A stretch of DNA of 64,000 nucleotides, taken from assembly GCF_900102945.1 (NCBI RefSeq), contig NZ_FNGI01000014.1, forward strand, positions 1-64,000. Direction: 5' to 3'. Source of the stretch: Modicisalibacter muralis (lineage in GTDB: Bacteria; Pseudomonadota; Gammaproteobacteria; Pseudomonadales; Halomonadaceae). Under the pieces are notes generated by a model. The model worked only from the letters and a program-made list of their open reading frames with translations, did not search any database and was not told the DNA's origin. This document shows, piece after piece, positions 54,301-63,300 of this stretch; position 1 is the first letter of the stretch; each line of letters opens with the position of its first letter. Both the position numbers and the translations under genes were made by a program.

Positions 54301-57300
54301 CCAGGTTGGTGATCGAGATTTCACCGCCGGAGACCGGCGAGATGCCTTCGATGACGAACATGTTGTCGTTGTAGTCGTAGTTGATGCCGGTGTAATCCAT
54401 GATGCCCAGATAGGTATCGGGAATCACGTTGCCATCGGCATCGACCGCCTGGAAGATGCGCACGGTGTAGCCGCGCTGGATGTCTTCGGTACCCGGCGGC
54501 ACCTCGCCGCCACCGGTCGGGTTGAGGGTCGGGTCGGTCGACAGCCCCGCGACCTCGATACCGAAGATTCCGTTGCCCAGCCAGCCACCGGGAATCGTGT
54601 CCGGCGTGATCGTTGCCGTGGCGAACTGGCCATTGCTCTTGATCGGCAGGATCGACTGGTTATTGTCGCCGGCGTGGTTCGACAGCGTGACGTCCTGCCC
54701 CTTGTTGCCGGGGTTATGGATACCCAGTGTCGCGCCACCGTTGCCATGGAATGCCGCCAGTTGGGTGATCTTGGCCGACTCGAAGCCATCGGCGATCTTC
54801 CAGTACCCCGACAGCACCTCGGTCTCGTCCGCCGGGCGGTAGAGGTCGAAATCGTTGAGCACCGAGTTCTCGCCGCCACCCACCGTGGTCAGCCCCTCGA
54901 TCCGGTTGCCGAAGCCGAAGATCTCCCACACCTCGTTGACATTGGGCTCCCAGCCGCCCTCGTCGCGCTGCTGCCAGAAACCGGCCAGATGCACCTCGGC
55001 GATCGGTGTGTCGGCGTCGTTGGTCACCAGTTGCAGCACGCCCTCGAACACCCCATCCGCCGCATCGGTGGTCGGTGCGGTGTAGGCCGAGCGATCGAAC
55101 AGCACCTCGACCGTGATCGACTCGCCGGCGGCCAACGTCAGGCCATCGAAAACCCCCGGATCGGCCAGCACGAAGGGGCCGCTGAGATTGGCATCGATGA
55201 TCGTTAGCTCAGAGGTGCCGGTGTTGCTGATCTCGACGCTACCGCTCTCCTTGTAATCCCGATCGGGATTCGAGGCGTCGTTGTTCTCCAGGTAGTTGAA
55301 GTGCAGGCGGTCGGAATAGTACGCCGCATCGTTGCTCTGAATGGCGATATCCGCATCGGGATCACCCGGGGCCGGCGAGACGTCGAGATAGTCGATCTCG
55401 TTGGCGCCATCGGCTTCGGAGATAACCCGCAGGTTATAGGAGACGCCAGCCTCAAGCTCGACATAGGCCGACTCCTCACCGGCGTCGCCCTGCCCGGGGA
55501 AAAGCAACTCATTGAGCGGCTGGCCGTTGAGCAGTAGCGTCAGCTCACCGCCATCCGGCGCGCCAGCATTGGCGGCCAAATCGAGCTTGTAGGCGCCATC
55601 CTCGTTGACGGTGAAGTAGAAATCCGCCGTTTTTTCATTGACCGCACGCGCGGTGTCACCGTTTTCCAGCTCGATGCGTGTCTCGCCGTCGACCTCGGCA
55701 TAAGTCGGCTCGAAGGTATCCAACGGCTCGTCCGCCACCCGCAGCAGGTCGATGTTGGGGCCGACCGCATCCGGCGCGGTAACGCTAATGACGTTCGAGC
55801 CCGCCTCCAGCGATACCTCGACAGTCTCGAAGAACCAGTTGTCCTCGGCGGCGTTGCTCTGGCCGACGAAGGCCAGCATGCCAAGCGCGGCGCCGTTGAT
55901 CATCAGATCCATTGGCCGGCTACCCTTGGTCACCGCCAGCGCGTAACGGAAGCCGATCTCATAAGTGCCCGCCTCGGCGACGTCGATGGTCCAGGTGATG
56001 GTCTGATCGCCGGTGCCGTCGAAGTCGACGAAGCCATCGCCCGAGGCGTTGCGATCGTCCGCGCTTTCGGGCACCACGACGGCACCACCATCCAGCTCGG
56101 CCGTTTCGGCCTCGTATTCGGCGTAGCCCGGCGTGGTGTCTTCGGGTGCTTGCAGAACCTCCAACTGATCGATGTTGGGACCGGTGGCGGCGGTCGCCTG
56201 GAAGCGCACCGTGTTCAGCCCCGAAACCAGGTCGGTGGGGATATCCAGCGTCAGCCATTCGTTCCAGGCATCATCGCCGAGGCCACCGGGAGGTGGGCTG
56301 AAGGCGAAGGTGCCGATACTGACGTTATTGACGAACACCTCGAGCGGGCGATTCACGGTATCGCCGTTGGCGTAGCGCACGCGCAATACCGAGTCGCCGG
56401 CCTGGGCCGCGGTCAGCTCGAAGCTGAAGGTAATGAAGTCGGCATTGCTCGCGCCGTAGTCCGCGTAGCCGCCAAGCACGCCGTCGGTGTCATCGGTGTT
56501 GCCATCGAGGCCAAAGGCCCCGGGGCGCAGGCCATTGGGTTGATCCGAATTGGGCTCGGGAGCGTCCTGGGTACGGATCGCGATCTCGGCACCACCGCCT
56601 TCGGCTACCGTTACCGTGGTTCCGTCATCAGGCGTGTTGTCCTCGGCCTGGATGGTCAGGACCGAGATCAGGTCATCATCGCCCGGATCACCCGGGTCAC
56701 CGGGATCGCCCGGATCAGTAATCACGCCACCGGGCGCCGGGTCGAGACGTATCAACTGGCTCTCTCCGTTGCTGCGATTGAGCGTCAGCAGGTAGAGCTG
56801 GCCGGTCGCCGGGTTTTCGATGATGTCGAGCGGATCGACGTAGGTAATCACGTTGCCGTTGACGTCGCGCAGCACCTCGTCGCCGATCACGTTACCGTTG
56901 GCATCGAGGGTAATCGAACGAATGTCGTTGCCGCCCGAGTACTCGGTGAACAGCACGTTGCCCTGCAGGTTGCCTCCGAATACGTCGCTGGTGTATTCGG
57001 TCACACCGTTGGGCGAGCGGTTCTCGCCCAGCGAGTAGGCCCCGTCGATATCGTAGTTGGGATCGGGCTGCTGGCCCGCCGGATAATCGCCGACCTGATT
57101 GGTGTCGTTGCCCGAGGTCGGGTTGCCGCCATTGAGAATGTACTCATCGCGTAGCGGGTTGGGATGGCCGTAGTAACCGCCTTCCTCGATCGCGAACAGG
57201 TAGTCGTCCTGCTTCTCGACACTGTTCTGGTTTTCGTCCTGTGGTGTCGAGGGGTCGTCGGGCACGTTGCCACCGGCCGCCGAGCCGTTGGTCGGCACGT

Positions 57301-60300
57301 AGAGGAAGCCGTTGGAATGCCATACCAGGTCGTAGGCATTGCGCGTGCCGGTGGCGAATATCTTGAGTACCGCGTCCTCGGTAAACGGGTCGTAGAAGCT
57401 CTCGAGGATATTGCCGTCGGCGTCCTGCACGGTGGCCGTGCCGTTGTCGGCGAATACCAGGAACTCACCGTTGCCCATCGGAATGGGGTCGTCCTTGACG
57501 TTGCCATCGTCATCCGTGAAACGGCGGTTGTTGCCGTCATCCGGCAGCGGTTCGGTGGAAACGTCGAAGCCACCTTCCGGCGCGTCGCGGGTCGGATCGA
57601 TTTCGATCACCGAGGCGTTCAGCAAGCGCTCTGGGCGGAAGCCCCAGGCGCTGTCGGGCTCACCCATCGCCGAGTTGGAGCCCTGCACCAGATACAGCAG
57701 GTGGCTCGGTACATCGGGGTTGGTCTCGGCGTCGTACTCCGGATTGACCCGGAACTCGAGACTGTTGGTGACGTGGTCGCCATTGGAACGTGGCAGGCCG
57801 GTGATATACGCCTCGGCGGAGCCGGTAAAGGCCTCGCCCTCGCCGAGGGTGATCTTGGTGACCCGCCCGCTGAAGTCCGGCACGCCGTTATCGCGTCCCG
57901 ATAGCGGAATCGGGTAGTTGTCGGTGACCCACAGGGTGTTGGGGTCCGTCGGGTCGAAAGTGATACCTATGATCCCGCGCGGCCCGGCATCGCCCTGGAA
58001 GTAATCCAGCGTCAGGGTCTGCTCGCCGGACAGCGCACCCGTTTGCGGGTCCACGTCGTAGCGCTTGATCTGACCGCTCATGGTCGACACATACATCTTG
58101 GTGCCGTCCGGGGACAGCTCCAGCGAGGTGAAGGCAAAGGCGCCGTCGGCCGCGCCGTTGAGCTCTATGGTGTCGTTGAACGCCACTTCACGCGCCACTA
58201 CTTCCGGCGCTTCGCCGGTGACGAAGGTGGTGGTGAATTTCTGGAACTCGCGCGTCGGCGCGTCCAGGTCGAGGTTGTCGCCACGATCGCGGAAGCCTTC
58301 GATCTTCAGCGTGTAGCTGGTGTATTCCTGCAAGCCGCCGAGCGGCGAGATGGTCAGCGAATCGAAACCGCCGGTGGTGTTGATGCTGAACTCGACCTCT
58401 TCGCCGCTGACAGTCTCGAACAAGCGTACCGAACCATCCTGAAGGCTCTCCAGCAACGCCCCGCCGCGACCGTCGACCACCGAGATACCCAGGAAGATAT
58501 CCGAGGTAGGATCGACACCGATGGGCGCACTGCCATCGGCGGGGTCGAGATCGATCTCGACCTCGTCCTCGCCGACACCGGCAATCGCACGCGGATCGGT
58601 GAAGAACGCATAGTCCTCCGGTGCATCGCGACCGTCACCTGGCGTCAGATCGGGCAGTTCCTGGATTTCGATGTACTGGATCTCGGTGTTTTCGTTATCC
58701 AACCCCATCGAATCCAGCGTCAGGCGGCCATCGGTGACCTCGACGATGCGCGTCACCAGATCCGAACGGAAACCCTCGGTGTCGTTGGCCGGATTGCCGT
58801 CTTCCGGGAAGTCGCTTGGGCGGAACGGCGTGAACGGGTCGTTGAACAGCTCGCCCTCGGCGTTGATGACGTTATGGCTGTCGTAGGGACCGGAAGTATC
58901 GCCGATCGAAATGGTCACCTCGTAGAAACCATCCTCGAGTTCGATCTCCCAACCGGCACGTTCGTAGCCGGTCGCCGGCTGATCGAAGTGCGCGTAGGTG
59001 CCCTGCAGCGGATCGAGACCGCCTATATCGTCGGTGCGGTCATTGACCGCCACGCTGGTCTGGTCGGCGATCGCCATCGGCGTGGTGCCGTTCTCGGTGC
59101 CATCGGCGATCGAGGCCTCGCTGACCCAGCCGTACTGGTAAGTCTGGCCATCGACCTCGATAGACTGCTCGCCGAACGCCAGGCCGGTATCCGCGACGTA
59201 GCCATCTGGCGTGGCGAAGCCATCGGGTTGGAAGTTGATCTTGACCTGGAAGCGATCGATCGGCTCGACGATCGGGTCCGACGCTTCGCCCTCGCGACTG
59301 ACCGACAGACTGTCGATATTGGGCCCGGCGGTACCGACGTTCTCCAGACGAATGACGTTGTCGCCAGCGGTGAGCTCAAGCTCGATGGTCGCCTCGCTCC
59401 AGTTCATCCAACCGGCATCGCCGGTCCCGGTACTGGCGAAAGCGATTTCGCCCTGAGCGGTGCCACCGACCAGGATACTCATCGGACGGTCGGCCAGATT
59501 GGTACCGGCATTGGTGTAACGCACGCTCAGGGTGTAAGTGCCCGCCTCTTCCACGCTGACGTTGAAGAACGCCGCGTCGCCGGCCTCGCCCCCCATGTCC
59601 AGATAACCGGTGCCGGTGAAGCCATCCCACAACCCGTCTGGACCGGTTGCCACGTTGGTTTCCGGATTGCTGGCATCGCGCACCACGGTATCCGGCGTCG
59701 GCTCGTCGTCATCGAGGGTCAGCGCCTCGCCCTGGATCTCGAACAGGAAAGGCTCGGGGCCGACCTCGTCACCGACGGTGACCTCGGTGGCGACACTGGC
59801 CTCGTTACCGGCGGCATCCGTCACGTATACGGTGGCGGTAACATCGCCTTCCAGACCACTCATGTCGACGCTGAAGTCGCCATTGACGTCCGGCGTGACC
59901 AGGCTGCGTGTGGCACCACCATCGAAGCTGATCTCGATGGTCTGGATATCGGCATCGACACCCGAGAGAGTAAAGCCTGCCGTCGCCGCCTCGTCGACGT
60001 CCAGCGTACTATCGGCCGCGATCAGTTCAAGGTTGCCATCCTCGTCGGCCGACACGTCGACGGCGATCGGGCCAGAACCGGCTTCGGTAATCTCGATGCG
60101 ATCGAGATTCGGGCCGCTGGTAAAGCCGGGCGGGATCGCCAGCGAGAGCGAGTTCTCACCCGCTTCCAGGGTGACCGTGACGGTTTCGAACAGCCAGTGA
60201 TCGAAGCCTTCTTCCACGCCATTGCCGTCCGGGTCGGTAGCCAGGAAAGCAAGTTGACCAGCCATGCCGCCATTGATGCTCAGGTCCAGCGGTCGGTCGC

Positions 60301-63300
60301 TGTTGGAGGCGTAGCGAACGTTGAGATCATAGCTGCCGGCCTGGGCAACATTGACGGTGAAAGTCACCGTGTCTCCGGCGGTATCGCCGAAATCGAGATA
60401 ACCGCTGCCGGTGAAGTCCGGGCGCAGTCCACTGAACCCGGACCCTGTTTCGGGGTTGCTGGCATCGCGCACAGTGGTAACGGTGGCGTTGCTGCCATCG
60501 TCGGCCAGGGTCAGGCTGCCGTCCTCGGCCTGAACGGTGATCGGCGTGAATGCCGCCTCGTCGCTATCGGTGACCTCGATGGAGAGGGTTTCAACGTCGC
60601 TCAGCGCCCCATCGGTAGCCGTTACCTCCACTTCGTAGAGGTTATCCTCATCGGCATCGGCCGCGGTCTCGAAGTCCGGCGCGTTGATGAACGCCAGCGC
60701 ACCGGTTTCTGGGTCGATGGTGAACAGCGCGGCATCGGCGCCGCCGGTGATCGCGAACGCCGGTGCCACCAGCCCCGTCATGCCGCCGTCTTCGTCGACC
60801 AGCGGTACGGCACCGACCACCGTCATTCCCTCGACGAGGGAGAAGCTGGACTGGTCGATGGCCAGGGATTCGTTGGCGTCGGCGACGCTGACGATGACGT
60901 CCTGAGAGGTGATGTTTTCGCCATCACTGACCGAGACGGTGAGTTCGTAGATGCCGTCGCTATCGGCATCCAACGGACTCTCGGCGTCGGGCGCCGTGGC
61001 GAAGGTCAGCACGCCGGTGGCCTGATCGAAGCTGAACAACGCCGCGTCGGCGCCTTCGAGGGTGACGGTCAGTGCATCGTTCTCGGTATCGGCGAGGGTC
61101 AGGGTGGCAACGTCGCCGGTGTTTTCGTCGATGGCGATCGTGCCGGCCAGGCCGCCGATCGTCGGCGCCTCGTTGACGGGTTCTTCGGTACGCGTGAAGA
61201 GCAGGCGGTCGATGCGCATCTGCTCGCCGGACTCGCCTTGCGCGGTCAGCGTGGCGATGGTCGCCGCGTCGATGTATACCGGCGTCTCGAAGGCGATTTC
61301 CTTGAGGTTACCGGCCTGGCCCGAGCTGCCGCGCGAGCCGGCGTTGAGGAAGACCCCGAAGTCATCGTTGAGAATCGCGCTATCGACCAGCTCTCCGGTA
61401 GCGGTGTTACGCGCCTGCACTAGAGTGTCGCCGATCAGCAGCGATAGCGACCCCGCGCCATCGGTCTCGTCGAAGACCACCACGCTGACCGTGTACCAGC
61501 CCTCGACGATTCCGCTGTCGCCCAGCGCAGTCGATACCTGCGTCGACTGGTTATTGGCGAGCTGGATGATCTGATTGCCCGAGGCATTGGCGTTACCGGC
61601 GACGAAGAAGTTATCGGCATCGCCCAGCCCGGTGAAATCCTCGGCTTCGACGCTCAGTACGTCGCCCACCTCCAGCCCTTCGATCTCGAATTGCAGGGTC
61701 AGCGTATTGGAAAGGCCACCACCGTCGGTGGCACGCACGATCACCTCGAACGAGCCCGCCTCGCTCGGCGTGCCGCTAATCACCCCTTCGGCATCGACGC
61801 TGAGCCCCTCGGGCAAGCCCTCGACGCTGAGCGTCAGCGCATCGCCATCGGGATCGCTGAAGTAGCCGGTGAAATTTGCAAGTTCGATGCCATCGAAGAA
61901 GCTGCCCTGCTCTCCGAAGTAAGGCTCGAGGGCGACATCGTCCACCATCGGCGCGTCGTTGACGTTGTCGACGGTCAGTTCGAACGACGTAGCGGTTGTG
62001 GCCATGCCGTCATCGGCGGTAACCGTGATCGTGAAGGTGCCGGCGCTCAGCCCATCCAGGCTACCGCTGAGCACGTTGCCAGTGACGGTCAAGCCACTGA
62101 AGTCCTCGACGGGCACACCACCCTGCGATACCTCGACGCTATAGCTCAGCGGGTCGTTGTCGTCGTCGACGAAGGGCAGATCGAGTTCCAGCATGCCGCC
62201 CTCGTCGATAGACAGATCGGCGATACCACCGCCGATCACGCGCGGCGCGCTGTTTTCTTCGCTGCCCGGGTCCATTTCCGCGAGCTGGACGTTGGAGAAG
62301 ATCGACGACCCCAGGGTCGAAGTAGCGTCGTCGTCGCTGATGAACACCAACGAGTCGAGCGTAATGCCGGCGTGATCGCCGAGCTCGATGGTAAAGCGGG
62401 TCGTCCCATCGCCGTTGTCGACACCGGAGCCGCGCAGATCGATGAACGCACCCTGGCCCTGGAAGCCGCCGAGCTGATAGATCGAGCTGTCGCCATCGAA
62501 GGCGTTTTCGTCAAGATCGAAACCGATGGCGATGATTTCCGGTGAATTTTCGCCAATCGCCAGATCGAGCACGAGCCGGGTCTGCTCGGTGACGACATAA
62601 TCGCGCGACAGCCCGACGCGCTTCCATAGGTTGTCGTTGAGCGCCAGCGTCGCACCCTCGTCGCTGACCTCATAGCCAGGGCCGCTTGGGTTGTCCTGGT
62701 TAGCGGTGTAGCTGGTGATATTGCCTTCGCTGCCGCCGTTGAAGACGACATCGAGCGGCCCCACCGTTGACTCCACCAAGCTGACGTTGGTGCTGGTCTG
62801 TACATGATTGCCTGCCGCATCGGTCGCGAACAGCGTCAGCGTGGCATCGCCAGCGGGCAGGCCTGACAGATCCACCGTGACCGTGCCATCGACGATACTC
62901 GCCGCAGTGCGGGTTTCACCGCCATCGAGGCTGACTTCGATGCTGACGACATCCGCATCCATGCCAGTAACATCGAAGTTGACCTGCTCGGAGCCGACCG
63001 TAACCGAATCGTCCGGGCCGGTCAGAGTGAGATTGGCATCGGCATCCGCCGAAACATCGCCGACCGGGCCACTGCCGCCAGCGGTAATTTCGATGCGGTC
63101 GAGATTGGGCCCTCGGGTAGCCCCTGCGGGAATGGCGAACGAGAAGGTGTTGTCGCCGGCATTCAGCGCGACCGTGACGGTTTCATACTGCCAGTTGTCG
63201 AAGCCTTCGAGGGTACCCGCACCAGGGCCATCCGGATCGGTGTCGCCGAACTCGATCGTGCCCGGCGCCGAGCCATTGACGATCAGGTCGAGCGGGCGCA

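Noticed and set aside
51218-55207. Plus-strand frames of 556 and 699 residues opposite the giant gene
   Set aside because: Same reason: shadows of the minus-strand coding sequence with no recognisable domains.
58043-61423. 1,126-residue open frame on the plus strand within the giant gene
   Set aside because: Antisense to the repeat-rich coding strand; regular codon use in the giant gene keeps the opposite frame open. No start signal or recognisable domain.
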